Of a stretch of DNA of 64,000 bases, positions 52,695 to 62,427 are shown piece after piece (within the stretch, counting starts at the first letter, position 1; every line of letters starts with the position of its first letter). The stretch comes from Chryseobacterium sp. JAH. GTDB taxonomy: Bacteria > Bacteroidota > Bacteroidia > Flavobacteriales > Weeksellaceae. Where the stretch lies: NCBI RefSeq assembly GCF_001507335.1, contig NZ_LMAH01000003.1, forward strand, positions 310,001-374,000, read 5' to 3'. A program made the translations under genes and the position numbers. Under the pieces are notes generated by a model. The model was not told where the DNA came from. It saw nothing but the letters and a program-made list of their open reading frames with translations, and made no database searches.

Positions 52695-52925
52695 CTAATT
52701 ACATTCAATATTAAGAATTTCCTTTGCTGGCACATCCAAAGCTTCTGCTATTCTAAAAATAGTGTAAACTGTTGGATTGGTTCTCCCTGATTCAATTCTT
52801 GAAATATTAGTTGGATCTATTTCCCCTGACATTCTACCAACTAAATCCACCTGAGAGAGTCCTTTAGATTCTCTCATTTCTTTAATTCTTTTACCTACTG
52901 ATTTAAGAATATCAGATTTTTCCAA
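52695..52925 (-). CDS. XRE-family transcriptional regulator
   Basis: A 76-residue repressor-like protein, essentially one helix-turn-helix: IKEMRESKGLSQVDLVGRMSGEIDPTNISRIESGRTNPTVYT is the XRE core, and LDVPAKEIL closes it. It probably dimerises on the dyad immediately upstream of its own start and controls the divergent membrane-protein gene. It may be the master repressor of the element. Confidence 0.85.
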   Translation of the reverse strand: MEKSDILKSVGKRIKEMRESKGLSQVDLVGRMSGEIDPTNISRIESGRTNPTVYTIFRIAEALDVPAKEILNIECN

Positions 52926-52926
52926 C

Positions 52927-52965
52927 TTGACTTATTTGACAAGTCAAAGAAACTAGATATATTTG
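52927..52965. promoter_or_regulatory. XRE operator and divergent promoter
   Basis: TTGACTT-N7-AAGTCAA (52927-52947) contains the tighter dyad TTTGAC-AA-GTCAAA (52935-52948). On the plus strand a TTG at 52936-52938, 19 nt and TATATTTG (52958-52965) form a full promoter for the membrane-protein gene. The -33 element lies inside the dyad, so repressor binding would block it. Confidence 0.65.
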
Positions 52966-52991
52966 TTTAACTAAATGCCATAAATGACAAC

Positions 52992-53429
52992 ATGAATAAT
53001 CTTAAAACTACAGTCATAACAGTGATACTTTATTTTTTATGTAATATATTTGTTATCTTTCTTATAAGATATATTGATAATATTTACTACTATTTAATTC
53101 AAAACTCATTTTTAAACTACTTTGATTTTATTTTTGAAAACCTACAAGAAGTCATACATATCTTCAGTGGAAGTTTAATTATAAGTTTTTTAATTAGAGC
53201 ACCTAGACTTTATGCAATTTACCATAATGTAATTGATTCTAAAATACTGAAATATAGTATTATATTTCTAATATTGTCATTAGCAACAACAACCATTATT
53301 AAATTAGATTTTTCAAATAATTTTGGATATTTTCTTAATAGCTTTTATAAAAACCTACCTATATTTTTAATGTATTTTTTTAGTTATTTGTCCTTTTATA
53401 CAGATAGCTATAACTTTTATAGAAGATAA
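52992..53429 (+). CDS. Hypothetical membrane protein
   Basis: A 145-residue protein with about four transmembrane segments (about 7-27, 50-68, 85-103, 118-135) and a very AT-rich coding sequence. No family recognised. It is the last gene of the element, under a strong promoter that the XRE protein probably represses. Small membrane proteins in this position are sometimes toxins or superinfection-exclusion factors; nothing here proves it. Confidence 0.6.
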   Translation: MNNLKTTVITVILYFLCNIFVIFLIRYIDNIYYYLIQNSFLNYFDFIFENLQEVIHIFSGSLIISFLIRAPRLYAIYHNVIDSKILKYSIIFLILSLATTTIIKLDFSNNFGYFLNSFYKNLPIFLMYFFSYLSFYTDSYNFYRR

Positions 53430-53648
53430 AATTTATACTAATAAATATGTTAAGAAAAGAACAGCCTTGAACATAGATATATTTGTACTATGTAGATCCT
53501 TGGTTCTTAGGATATCATGTTTATTTATAAAGATTTTATAATACTCTATTATGTTAGGAGTTATTATAAGAAGGCATCCTTTTAGGCATACCCAAAATTA
53601 AGAAAGCTTTGAAAATACTATGAATAAAGAGAAAATGAAGTTTGTGGA
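53430..53648. other. Gene-free right end of the element
   Basis: No ORF of note. It holds a TATATTTG box at 53478-53485 without a usable -33, and the pair AGGCATCC/AGGCATACC (53572, 53584), which may be right-arm integrase sites. Confidence 0.4.
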
Positions 53649-53758
53649 GAATCCCTCAGGGCCCACAAAAACTCTCAGATTATTCTGAGAGTTTTTTATT
53701 TTATGCCTATTCATGGGAATTAACAGAGGTTCTGAAATTTTGTTTGAATTGTTGAAAA
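53649..53758 (+). repeat. Right attachment repeat (110 bp)
   Basis: Exact copy of 39932-40041, with only the last 17 nt of tRNA-Val. It leads directly into the chromosomal sequence downstream of the tRNA, which ends at the convergent GT2 gene. Confidence 0.92.
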
Positions 53759-53798
53759 GGATTCGTATTAGTTCTTTTGGTGATTTGGAGGCACACTT

Positions 53799-54713
53799 TT
53801 AGGTCGCCACACTCTTTTTCATCTGCCGAATAAGCAACCCGAGCTTATAAAAATCAAGATTTCGAAGGTTGGGACAATCTGAAAGAAGATTTTTTTTAAT
53901 CCTTTTCTCACAAAAACCAAATAGATAAAGAAATAATGATTCAAAATGTGTTTTGTGTAAAAAATTATAGGCCTTCACTAATTTTATCTCAGAAATTTTC
54001 CATTTTAAAGAATCCATTTTAAGCATCTTAGAAATACTTTCTACAGACTCCGCCACTTTTCTCAGATACACCTCATTACTCTCCAAATCATTGTTGAAAA
54101 TAGGATTATCTATATGATGAATTTTAATGTTCTCAAATTTCAAATCCATTGCAAAAAGCAAATCTTCATAGCCATAGTTTTCAAATTCTGAATTAAATTG
54201 GAATCTTTTCAAAATTTCTTTTTTGATCACAAAATTATTGGTCTGAAAAGAAAGATACGGCTTCGCAATACGACTAAACACGGGAAGATTTTCCCGCTCT
54301 ACAGCAAATGTCCATCTCAGGATGGAATTTTTATCCGGAGGGTTGTTCAACACCGCTCTTCCCCCATAAAGGACATTAATATTGGTATTTTGCTGAAGCT
54401 TTTCAATGTAATTTTGAACAAATTTAGAATCGATAATTCTACCGTCACAATCTAAAAAAAACAGATAATCACCTTCTGTGTATTGCAAAAAAAGATTTCG
54501 AATTTTCGACCTCCCAATATTTTTTTCTAAGAAAATAAAGTTCTGTACTATGCTTTGAACTTCACTATTAATCCTTTTAAACTGACTATCGGAAGCATCA
54601 TCGATTAAGATTATTTCTGCATCGATTTCCTTTTTATTTATTTCTTCGTTAAGGTCGTAAACAAGTTCCCGAACATCAAAGTTATAAACCGGAATACACA
54701 CAGAAAGTTTCAT
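53799..54713 (-). CDS. Family 2 glycosyltransferase
   Basis: A 304-residue GT-A fold enzyme. The start is VCIPVYNFDVRELVYDLNEE. The nucleotide and metal region is EIILIDDASDSQFKRIN then DYLFFLDCDGRI, a DxD motif. FENYGYEDLLFAMDLK is the acceptor-side ED pair. It adds a sugar to a cell-surface glycan; donor and acceptor are unknown. Its 3' end adjoins the right att repeat but is intact. It lies 5 nt after the GT9 gene. Confidence 0.9.
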   Translation of the reverse strand: MKLSVCIPVYNFDVRELVYDLNEEINKKEIDAEIILIDDASDSQFKRINSEVQSIVQNFIFLEKNIGRSKIRNLFLQYTEGDYLFFLDCDGRIIDSKFVQNYIEKLQQNTNINVLYGGRAVLNNPPDKNSILRWTFAVERENLPVFSRIAKPYLSFQTNNFVIKKEILKRFQFNSEFENYGYEDLLFAMDLKFENIKIHHIDNPIFNNDLESNEVYLRKVAESVESISKMLKMDSLKWKISEIKLVKAYNFLHKTHFESLFLYLFGFCEKRIKKNLLSDCPNLRNLDFYKLGLLIRQMKKSVAT

Positions 54714-54718
54714 TCCTT

Positions 54719-55684
54719 TTATATTTTATCAATGATTTTCTGAACGTTGATTTCCTCTAGACAAGCCCAGTCACCGCGATAACACTCTTTGTCACCAAAG
54801 ACAGAGCAAGGCCTGCAGGTAAGATCTGTTATCTGAACAACATCATTTTCACTTTGCCCGAATCCTAAAAATCCTGCATATGGATGGGTAGCGCCCCAAA
54901 TGGAGACACATCTTGTTCCTACAATACTTGCAAGATGCATATTAGCAGAATCCATGGAAATCATGACCTCAAGCTGAGCAATTTTATCTAGTTCTTGCGA
55001 AAGGTTGAGTTTTCCTGCTAAACTTTTTGTATTCGGAATCTGGCTTTCCCAACTTTCCAAAGTTTCAGTTTCGCTTTTACCTCCTCCGAAAAAGTATATG
55101 GTATATTTTTGTGCTAAAATTTTTACCAGTTCAAACGACTTTTCCAATGGGAGCATCTTTCCTTTATGCTGTGCAAATGGAGCAAAACCAATTCCAGATT
55201 TCTCCTTATAAATTGGTCTTAGTTGATGCGAAAGCTCAACTTTGAAACCCATCTCTCTAAAAACATCTGCGTAACGCTCTACCGTTTTTTTCAGTTGCCT
55301 TTTATCCAAATTCCAAACATCTGTAAGCTCCTCCTTTTCTTCTTTCCCCTTGTTGATTTTAAAAACCTTCAGACCTTTCCTTACATAAATTTTATCTAAA
55401 ATCTTCGATCTTATAACATCATGTAAATCAGCCACATAATCCGGACAATATTCTTTCAACAGCTCTTTTCCCAAACGTCTTATTCCGAGAAAACCTTTAT
55501 AGTCATCAAGGTTGATTCCGTGAAATATAACATTCGGAATATCAGCAAATAAGCTCTCAAAATTCTTCCTTGAAACCATCACGATTTCAACATTCGGATT
55601 TTGTTCTAAAAATTCTCGGAAAACAGGCATTGTCATAGCGACATCACCAAAAGCGGAAAAACGGTATGCTAAAATTCTGATCAC
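54719..55684 (-). CDS. Family 9 glycosyltransferase (heptosyltransferase-like)
   Basis: A 321-residue GT-B enzyme of the LPS heptosyltransferase family. The N-terminus ILAYRFSAFGDVAMTMPVFRE and the donor-binding segment SMDSANMHLASIVGTRCVSIWGATHP are diagnostic. FAPFAQHKGKMLPLEKSFELV is the linker strand. Probably builds the lipopolysaccharide core. It follows sufE by 2 nt and precedes the GT2 gene. Confidence 0.9.
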   Translation of the reverse strand: MIRILAYRFSAFGDVAMTMPVFREFLEQNPNVEIVMVSRKNFESLFADIPNVIFHGINLDDYKGFLGIRRLGKELLKEYCPDYVADLHDVIRSKILDKIYVRKGLKVFKINKGKEEKEELTDVWNLDKRQLKKTVERYADVFREMGFKVELSHQLRPIYKEKSGIGFAPFAQHKGKMLPLEKSFELVKILAQKYTIYFFGGGKSETETLESWESQIPNTKSLAGKLNLSQELDKIAQLEVMISMDSANMHLASIVGTRCVSIWGATHPYAGFLGFGQSENDVVQITDLTCRPCSVFGDKECYRGDWACLEEINVQKIIDKI

Positions 55685-55686
55685 GC

Positions 55687-56106
55687 TTATGATTTCAATT
55701 GATACGCAACTGCATAAAATTTGATCTGTTTGGTCATAGCCATCAATCCGTTTGCTCTGGAAGGTGATAAGAATTCTTGTAATCCTATTTCAGAAATAAA
55801 TTCAAAATCAGAATCCAAAATTTCTTGGGTAGAATGACCGCTGTAGATGCTTACAAGTAAAGAAACGATTCCTTTGGGAAGAATTCCGTCAGAATCGGCG
55901 TTGAAAAACAGTTTCCCATCTTTAAATTCAGCATCAATCCACACTTTGCTTTGGCAACCTTTGATCAGATTATCATCCGTTTTCTTGTCATCCGGAAGAC
56001 CCTTGAGTTCTTTACCCAAATCGATGATGTACTCATATTTCTGCTCCCAGTCTTCAAGAAATGCAAATTCGTCGATTATTTCCTGCTGATTTTCTTTAAT
56101 GGTCAT
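55687..56106 (-). CDS. sufE: SufE family sulfur acceptor
   Basis: A 139-residue SufE protein. The ATG at 56106 (MTIKENQQEIIDEFAFLED) is preferred over one seven codons upstream. The active Cys is in NLIKGCQSKVWIDA. The C-terminal helix is GLMAMTKQIKFYA. It takes persulfide from the SufS desulfurase for iron-sulfur assembly. Its place in front of glycosyltransferase genes is probably incidental. The 245 nt upstream contain nothing recognised. Confidence 0.92.
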   Translation of the reverse strand: MTIKENQQEIIDEFAFLEDWEQKYEYIIDLGKELKGLPDDKKTDDNLIKGCQSKVWIDAEFKDGKLFFNADSDGILPKGIVSLLVSIYSGHSTQEILDSDFEFISEIGLQEFLSPSRANGLMAMTKQIKFYAVAYQLKS

Positions 56107-56351
56107 TTCTATACTTTCTTTATGCAAAGATAACCAATTTTAAAAAGATAATTTAAAACAGATTGAATATGAAAATCTATTTTTAAAATGATTGAATTTT
56201 TATTTGTAAACGCAAGGTTAGACAAAGATTTTCTGAATGGTTTTAAATATTTAAGATAAACAATGCCGCTTTGCATATTTCGAAATACAATCTAATTTTA
56301 AAGTAACGCTCTTTTTAATTCTTATCCTCTAATTTCCTGAAATGGTTTAAA

Positions 56352-57449
56352 TCAGTTCGATGCTCTTTCAAAAACTTCAAGCAATTTCAATTCTTCATTT
56401 TCCCAGCAAAGAATTTCGGCAGCTTTCTCCAATTCAGATTTATAGTTTTTCCTTCCTTTATTTAAAATTAAATTTAAAGCCTTAGCAATGTTTTCAGGTT
56501 GATGATTTTCAATGATTTCACCAACATCAAATTGATTCTTAATATTAATCATTTCAGGAAGTGAAGATAAAATCAAAGGAACTCTTGCCTGAATGCAGTC
56601 TAAGACTTTATTGGGAAGAGAAAATTCATAACTTTCTCCGCCGTTTTCTTCAATACTCATTCCTACATCAGCCGTTAAAGTGATTTTTCTTAAATCGTCT
56701 GGAAGTAATTTGCCTAAAAACTGAACTCTATCCTGAAGATTTTCTCTTGTCACTAAATCTTCATACTCCCTTTTTCTCGGACCATCTCCGGCTATTTTAA
56801 AAACAACATTTTCGAGGTGACGCATTGCCAAAATGGCTTTATCAATTCCTCGGAAAGGATTGAGCGCGCCTTGATACAGAAAAATTTTCGGATTATTAGT
56901 AGGAATTTCAATTGAAAAATCAATTTTTCGGGGCGCATTTTGAACGATAATTGGTTTTATTCCGTATTTATTCTCAAACCACTTTCCATAACTTCCACTT
57001 GCGGTAATCATGAATTTAAGATTCGGAACAATTTTATTCTGCAGATAACGCCAAAGTTTTTGAGACATTTTGCCCTGAACGGCGGGCATTTCCGAGAAAA
57101 TTTCGTGACTGTCAAATACCAAAGGAATATTTAATTTTTTTGATAAGAGATAATTTGGCAGCAAAGCATCAAGATCATTGGCATGAAGAATGGTATTTTC
57201 GTCAGCTTTTTCCTTCAGCTTGTGATACAGTTTCCAATTAAATTCAAAATAAGCAGTTTTTAAAGTCTTCGAAATAATATGTATCCTCGAAAAAGGATAC
57301 GGTCGAGACATGTCGTATTCGCCACCCCAATTATTTCCAATCAATTCAACATCATAACCGTTTTCATGTAAAGTTCGACAGACTTTTTCAATTCGTTGGT
57401 CAGTATGAAGATTGCTGAACGCAGAAGTCAACACTTTTTTTCGAGTCAT
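56352..57449 (-). CDS. Family 4 glycosyltransferase
   Basis: A 365-residue GT-B enzyme. The ATG at 57449 overlaps the stop of the small membrane gene (TAATG) and begins MTRKKVLTSAFSNLHTDQRIEK. Family features are LYQGALNPFRGIDKAI, IAGDGPRKREYEDL and SIEENGGESYEFSLPNKVLDCI, the E...E donor motif with its Pro-Asn-Lys. It transfers a sugar to an unknown acceptor. Confidence 0.9.
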   Translation of the reverse strand: MTRKKVLTSAFSNLHTDQRIEKVCRTLHENGYDVELIGNNWGGEYDMSRPYPFSRIHIISKTLKTAYFEFNWKLYHKLKEKADENTILHANDLDALLPNYLLSKKLNIPLVFDSHEIFSEMPAVQGKMSQKLWRYLQNKIVPNLKFMITASGSYGKWFENKYGIKPIIVQNAPRKIDFSIEIPTNNPKIFLYQGALNPFRGIDKAILAMRHLENVVFKIAGDGPRKREYEDLVTRENLQDRVQFLGKLLPDDLRKITLTADVGMSIEENGGESYEFSLPNKVLDCIQARVPLILSSLPEMINIKNQFDVGEIIENHQPENIAKALNLILNKGRKNYKSELEKAAEILCWENEELKLLEVFERASN

Positions 57450-57673
57450 TATTTTTTCTTTGCGGTCAGTAAATGGTAAACCTGTACAAAGCAGATAATT
57501 CCATTGGGAATAATTACCGGCCAAAGCATTCCGCTAAAAACTCCGTAAATGACAAAGCAGATACAGCCTACCAAATTGACAATTCTGATTTTGGTTAAAT
57601 CTTTAAGAATAAAACTTAAAATGATGAAAACGGAAGCGGCATAGCCGATGTAATTTGTAATTTCGGAACTCAT
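57449..57673 (-). CDS. Small membrane protein (YgjV-like)
   Basis: A 74-residue protein with two or three transmembrane helices (about 5-22, 28-48, 50-68). The pattern NYIGYAASVFIILSFILKD and IVNLVGCICFVIYGV resembles small inner-membrane proteins of the YgjV type. Its stop overlaps the GT4 start, so the two are translationally coupled. Function unknown. Confidence 0.7.
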   Translation of the reverse strand: MSSEITNYIGYAASVFIILSFILKDLTKIRIVNLVGCICFVIYGVFSGMLWPVIIPNGIICFVQVYHLLTAKKK

Positions 57674-57830
57674 GAGAGAAATTTGAGGATAACAAACTTA
57701 GTCATTTTCAGTAAGATAAAAAACTTTTATCTGCCATAAAGTCATTAATTGTTTTTTGGTAAAATATTTGTAATTTAGATATAGAATAAACGATAAATGT
57801 TATCGCTATTCCAATTTGAGATACAAAATT

Positions 57831-60359
57831 ATGGATTATAAGTTTTCACAAGGTTTGAGCCAAGTGTTCAAACAAAGCAAAAATGAAGCTAAGCGTCTGA
57901 AAAGTGAATTTCTTAATACAGAACATCTACTTCTAGGTATTATAAAAACAGAAAACTCTGCAAAAGAAATCCTTCAAGGGCTTAATGCCGATTTAACACA
58001 AATCAGAAGAAAAATTGAAACTTTAAATACAGCAAGTCTAAATCCTATTTCTGAGGAGGTTACCAATATTTCTTTCACTAAAATGGCAGACCATTCCATT
58101 AAACGTGCGGAATTAGAATGCAGACAATATAAGAGCAATGAGATTAATACCGTTCACTTGCTTTTAGGCATTTTATACAAATATGAGGATCCTACTTCAA
58201 GCATTTTGGGAGCTTACGACATTGACTATGAAGGAGTTTCAAGAGAATACCAAACTATGCTTAAAAATTCTGGTCAGACCCCTCAAAACTCGGCTTATGA
58301 CGATGATGATGACAGAGAAGAATTTGAGCAGATGAGAAAGCCTACAGGAAATTTAGGTTCTGCAAAAAGTAAAACTCCAACTTTGGATAACTTTGGTAGA
58401 GACTTGACTTCTCTGGCCAGAGACGGAAAATTAGACCCTGTAATAGGTCGTGAGAAAGAAATTGAGAGAGTTTCGCAAATTTTATCAAGAAGAAAGAAAA
58501 ACAATCCGTTGTTGATTGGTGAGCCTGGTGTGGGTAAATCTGCAATCGCTGAAGGTTTGGCTTTAAGAATTCAACAGAAGAAAGTTTCTAGAGTTCTTTT
58601 TGGTAAAAGAGTAATCACTTTGGATTTGGCGAGTTTGGTTGCCGGCACAAAATACCGTGGTCAGTTTGAAGAAAGAATGAAAGCCATCATGACGGAGCTA
58701 GAGAAAAACCGTGATGTCATTTTATTCATCGATGAGTTGCACACGATTGTTGGCGCAGGAAGTTCTACTGGTAGTCTAGATGCTTCCAATATGTTCAAAC
58801 CGGCTTTAGCAAGAGGAGAAATTCAATGTATTGGTGCTACAACTCTTGATGAGTACCGTCAGTACATCGAGAAAGATGGTGCTTTAGAACGAAGATTCCA
58901 GAAAGTAATGGTAGAGCCTACCAATATTGAGGAAACGATTCAGATTCTGAATCAGATTAAAGACAAATATGAAGAGCATCACAATGTAGTGTATACTGAG
59001 GAAGCAATTCTTGCCTGTGTCAATTTGACATCAAGATATATTACAGACCGATTTTTACCGGACAAAGCAATTGATGCGATGGACGAAGCAGGATCTCGTG
59101 TTTATATCAAAAACATGAAAGTTCCCACTGAAATCATCGATTTTGAAAAGAAAATCGAAGACATCAAAGAACTGAAGCAGAAAGCTGTAAAAGCTCAGGA
59201 TTATTTGGAAGCAAGAAAGCTGAAAGATGAGGAAGAGCGTTTGCAGATGGAATTGAATTCTGCTCAGGATCAATGGGATAAAGACGTTAAGGAGAAAAAA
59301 GAAACGGTTTCCGAAGAAAGTGTTGCTGAAGTAGTATCAATGATGAGCGGAGTACCTGTAACGAAAGTCGGTAAAAATGAGTTGGATAAACTGGCCGGAA
59401 TGGATAATAACCTGAACGGAAAAGTGATCGGTCAGGAAGACGCTGTGAAAAAGGTAGTAAAAGCTATCCAAAGAAACAGAGCCGGATTGAAAGATCCGAA
59501 CAGACCAATCGGAACATTTATTTTCTTAGGAACAACAGGTGTTGGTAAAACTGAATTGGCTAAAGTAATGGCAAGAGAACTCTTTGATTCTGACGAAGCT
59601 TTGATCAGAATTGATATGAGTGAATACATGGAGAAATTTGCTGTTTCTAGATTGGTTGGTGCGCCTCCTGGATACGTTGGATACGAAGAAGGTGGGCAAT
59701 TAACAGAAGCTGTTAGAAGAAAGCCTTATGCAGTCGTACTTTTAGATGAGATTGAAAAAGCGCATCCAGATGTATTTAATATCTTATTGCAAATCTTAGA
59801 TGAAGGCCACGTAACAGACAGTTTAGGAAGAAAAATTGATTTTAGAAATACCATTATCATTCTTACTTCAAACATCGGAACCAGAGATATCAAAGACTTC
59901 GGTGATGGTGTAGGATTCGGTACCAATGCTAAGAAAACCAATTCAGATTCCAGAACCAGAAGCACTATTGAAAATGCACTTAAAAAAGCGTTTGCTCCGG
60001 AATTCCTAAATAGAATTGATGATATTGTAATCTTCAACTCACTTGAAAGAAACGATATTTCAAGGATTATCGATATCGAATTAGGTAAACTGTATTCTAG
60101 ACTTGAAAAATTAGGTTACAAAGTAGATTTAACTACTGAAGCTAAGGATTTCATTTCTGAAAAAGGATGGGATAAAGATTTCGGTGCAAGACCATTGAAG
60201 AGAGCCATCCAGAAGTATATTGAAGATTTATTGGCAGAAATGTTGGTAAACAAGCAATTAACTGAAGGAGAGACCGTAACTTTAGATGTAAATGAAGCTA
60301 AAGACGGATTAGAAGGAAAAACTCAGAAAACGAAAAAATCGGCAACTGAAAAGTCCTAA
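57831..60359 (+). CDS. clpC: ATP-dependent Clp protease ATP-binding subunit ClpC
   Basis: An 842-residue HSP100 unfoldase; the ATG at 57831 is used rather than a TTG five codons upstream. Domains are a double Clp-N repeat (about 1-145), AAA1 with Walker A GEPGVGKS (230-237) and Walker [11 protein letters not shown], a middle segment with a UVR motif ([15 protein letters not shown]) and AAA2 with GTTGVGKT (567-574) and [17 protein letters not shown]2-small domain follows. It unfolds substrates for ClpP. Full length. Confidence 0.96.
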   Translation: MDYKFSQGLSQVFKQSKNEAKRLKSEFLNTEHLLLGIIKTENSAKEILQGLNADLTQIRRKIETLNTASLNPISEEVTNISFTKMADHSIKRAELECRQYKSNEINTVHLLLGILYKYEDPTSSILGAYDIDYEGVSREYQTMLKNSGQTPQNSAYDDDDDREEFEQMRKPTGNLGSAKSKTPTLDNFGRDLTSLARDGKLDPVIGREKEIERVSQILSRRKKNNPLLIGEPGVGKSAIAEGLALRIQQKKVSRVLFGKRVITLDLASLVAGTKYRGQFEERMKAIMTELEKNRDVILFIDELHTIVGAGSSTGSLDASNMFKPALARGEIQCIGATTLDEYRQYIEKDGALERRFQKVMVEPTNIEETIQILNQIKDKYEEHHNVVYTEEAILACVNLTSRYITDRFLPDKAIDAMDEAGSRVYIKNMKVPTEIIDFEKKIEDIKELKQKAVKAQDYLEARKLKDEEERLQMELNSAQDQWDKDVKEKKETVSEESVAEVVSMMSGVPVTKVGKNELDKLAGMDNNLNGKVIGQEDAVKKVVKAIQRNRAGLKDPNRPIGTFIFLGTTGVGKTELAKVMARELFDSDEALIRIDMSEYMEKFAVSRLVGAPPGYVGYEEGGQLTEAVRRKPYAVVLLDEIEKAHPDVFNILLQILDEGHVTDSLGRKIDFRNTIIILTSNIGTRDIKDFGDGVGFGTNAKKTNSDSRTRSTIENALKKAFAPEFLNRIDDIVIFNSLERNDISRIIDIELGKLYSRLEKLGYKVDLTTEAKDFISEKGWDKDFGARPLKRAIQKYIEDLLAEMLVNKQLTEGETVTLDVNEAKDGLEGKTQKTKKSATEKS

Positions 60360-60383
60360 TAATCAACTTTTAAATAAATAATG

Positions 60384-60414
60384 AAAGCATCAGGGGAATC
60401 CTGATGCTTTTTTG
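60384..60414 (+). terminator. Terminator of clpC
   Basis: The stem AAAGCATCAGG/CCTGATGCTTT (60384-60394 with 60400-60410) runs into T6. Confidence 0.9.
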
Positions 60415-60503
60415 TTTTTATCTCGCCGACAGATTTTCACAAACCATATTTGAATATAATGAGTATTCATCTGGGAAAATTGATGCAAAATAGTGGGAAA
60501 CTT

Positions 60504-61031
60504 TTAAAGTCCAACCACAAAACCCAAGCTCGGAATCAATCCTCCCGAAAACATACTGCTATTTTCTTTATACAAAACATTATACATCAACCCAATCTGC
60601 ATAAAAGAATTGTTTCCGATCTGCTGCATATAGCCGCCTCCTAAATACAATGCGGTTTCCTGTTGGTTTCCTTTAAAATCATAAAATTTGTCTTCATAAT
60701 TGGCAAAATAATGCTGTAGATTTCCGCTTACAAAGAAAGTTCTTGCAAAATAGTAATTCATAAATGGTCCGAAACCAAACATTGTAGATTTATAAAAATC
60801 TGAAGTCTGCCAGGAAACACTTCCCATCAAACCAGCTTCCAAATCATTGGTTAAACGGTATCCTACTCTAGGCGCAACCTGAAGATTAAAATAAGAATTG
60901 CTTCCGAAACCAACTCCCAAACCACCACCGAAAGTCCATCTATTAGTTTCAGAATTTGGAATCCCTGCTGCAATTTGAGAAAATGATAATCCTGAAATAA
61001 GGATAAGTAAAGAAATAAATAGTTTTTTCAT
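60504..61031 (-). CDS. Outer-membrane beta-barrel protein
   Basis: A 175-residue exported protein with a signal peptide (MKKLFISLLILISGLSFSQ, start at 61031). The rest is about eight alternating strands ending in an aromatic or hydrophobic residue (final LGFVVGL). RWTFGGGLGVGFGSNSYFNLQVAPRVGYRLTNDLEAGL is typical of small OmpW/OmpA-like barrels. Function unknown. Confidence 0.82.
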   Translation of the reverse strand: MKKLFISLLILISGLSFSQIAAGIPNSETNRWTFGGGLGVGFGSNSYFNLQVAPRVGYRLTNDLEAGLMGSVSWQTSDFYKSTMFGFGPFMNYYFARTFFVSGNLQHYFANYEDKFYDFKGNQQETALYLGGGYMQQIGNNSFMQIGLMYNVLYKENSSMFSGGLIPSLGFVVGL

Positions 61032-61187
61032 ATTAAATATTTTTGTTTGGTAAAAAATCAAATTACAATTTTGCGATACAATCGTTTTTATCAATGCATA
61101 AAATTATCATTTTTTTTGTGAAAAGGATTATCGTAATTTTGCGGCTCAACTAAGAACTCCCGTTAAGAGTTTCGTAAAATTGAATAA

Positions 61188-62375
61188 ATGAAAGTAGTAG
61201 TAGGCCTCTCAGGAGGTGTAGATTCAAGTGTGACAGCGTATTTGCTGCAACAACAAGGTCACGAAGTTGTGGCTTTATTTATGAGAAACTGGAACGATGC
61301 ATCTGTCACTTTGGAAGACGAATGCCCATGGATTGAAGACAGCAATGATGCCTTAATGGTAGCCCAGAAATTGGGAATTCCTTTTCAGGTAATCGATATG
61401 AGCGATCTCTACAAGGAAAGAATCGTTGATTATATGTTTGATGAATATCAGAAAGGAAGAACACCGAATCCTGATGTTTTGTGCAACAGAGAAGTAAAAT
61501 TTGACGTTTTTATGAAGACCGCAATGTCTTTAGGTGCAGACAAAGTGGCAACCGGACATTACGCAAGAGTAGATTCTACTTTTGATGAAAACGGAAAGGA
61601 AATCTTTCACCTTTTGGCAGGAAAAGACAACAATAAAGACCAGTCTTACTTTTTATGTCAGCTGAATCAGGATCAATTGTCTAAAGCTTTATTTCCGATT
61701 GGTGAACTGACGAAGCCTGAAGTAAGAGAAATTGCCAAAGAAATTGGCTTAGTTACTGCTGATAAAAAAGATTCTCAGGGATTATGTTTTATCGGAAAAG
61801 TAAGTTTGCCTCAGTTTTTACAACAGCAATTGATTGCGAAAGAAGGTGAAATTGTAGAGATTTTTAAAGATTCTCCTTTGTTTTCTGAAGAAATTCCAAC
61901 ATTTTCGTCTAAAGAAGAAGAGCTTGAATTTTTAAGCAAAAAAATCAATTATAAAAAAGATGACGGAAAAGTCATTGGCAAACATCAGGGCGCTCAATTT
62001 TTCACAATCGGACAAAGTAAAGGACTAGGAATCGGCGGACACAAAGAAAGCTGTTTTATCGTGTCGAGAGATATGGAGAACAACATTATTTTTGTGGGTG
62101 AAGGTCACAGTTTCCCTGGTTTACATAAAAAAGCTTTGAAAATTGACAATTCAGAACTTCATTGGGTTCGAGAAGATTTAAGATTAAAAAACGGAGAATC
62201 AATGGAGGTTCTCGGAAGATTCCGTTACAGACAGGAACTTCAGAAAGCGACAATTCATCAGTTTGAAAATGCATTCTATATGGAATTTGAAAATCCTCAA
62301 TCAGCTATTGCAGAAGGACAATTTGCATCCTGGTATTTGGAAGATGAATTGATTGGAAGTGGAGTAATTTCGTAA
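61188..62375 (+). CDS. mnmA: tRNA 2-thiouridylase MnmA
   Basis: A 395-residue MnmA, which puts sulfur at C2 of the wobble uridine in tRNA-Lys, -Glu and -Gln. The PP-loop is [17 protein letters not shown]. The first catalytic Cys is in [14 protein letters not shown] and the second in [19 protein letters not shown] and QSYFLCQL are conserved. The long middle insert (about 220-270) is typical of Bacteroidota forms. Full length with its own terminator. Confidence 0.95.
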   Translation: MKVVVGLSGGVDSSVTAYLLQQQGHEVVALFMRNWNDASVTLEDECPWIEDSNDALMVAQKLGIPFQVIDMSDLYKERIVDYMFDEYQKGRTPNPDVLCNREVKFDVFMKTAMSLGADKVATGHYARVDSTFDENGKEIFHLLAGKDNNKDQSYFLCQLNQDQLSKALFPIGELTKPEVREIAKEIGLVTADKKDSQGLCFIGKVSLPQFLQQQLIAKEGEIVEIFKDSPLFSEEIPTFSSKEEELEFLSKKINYKKDDGKVIGKHQGAQFFTIGQSKGLGIGGHKESCFIVSRDMENNIIFVGEGHSFPGLHKKALKIDNSELHWVREDLRLKNGESMEVLGRFRYRQELQKATIHQFENAFYMEFENPQSAIAEGQFASWYLEDELIGSGVIS

Positions 62376-62381
62376 ACATAT

Positions 62382-62409
62382 AAAAGACCTTTTCTAAAGG
62401 TCTTTTTTC
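62382..62409. terminator. Terminator of mnmA
   Basis: The perfect stem AAAAGACCTTT/AAAGGTCTTTT (62382-62392 with 62396-62406) has T runs beyond. It may also serve the convergent hxlR gene. Confidence 0.88.
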
Positions 62410-62427
62410 TTTTTGAATCTCTTGAGA

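Larger units (their letters stand above)
39932..53758. mobile_element. tRNA-Val-integrated genomic island with defence cargo
   Basis: Identical 110-bp direct repeats bound the region, one end lies in a tRNA gene, and a tyrosine recombinase is the first gene inside. The interior is more AT-rich than both flanks and uses AT-rich codons. Modules in order: integrase, polymerase-like protein, broken ATPase, DUF3871, Detocs-like operon, DUF3800 protein, small proteins, RadC-like protein, XRE repressor with a divergent membrane protein. I find no relaxase, type IV secretion, capsid or terminase gene. It is therefore an integrative island, perhaps mobilised or packaged by a helper. Confidence 0.9.

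Noticed and set aside
53455..53500. Possible orphan promoter (TATATTTG at 53478) for a small RNA
   Set aside because: There is no TTG at the right distance and no clear terminator or conserved structure downstream.
59726..60037. 103-codon minus-strand frame inside clpC
   Set aside because: It is antisense to the conserved AAA2 domain and is best explained as a shadow frame.
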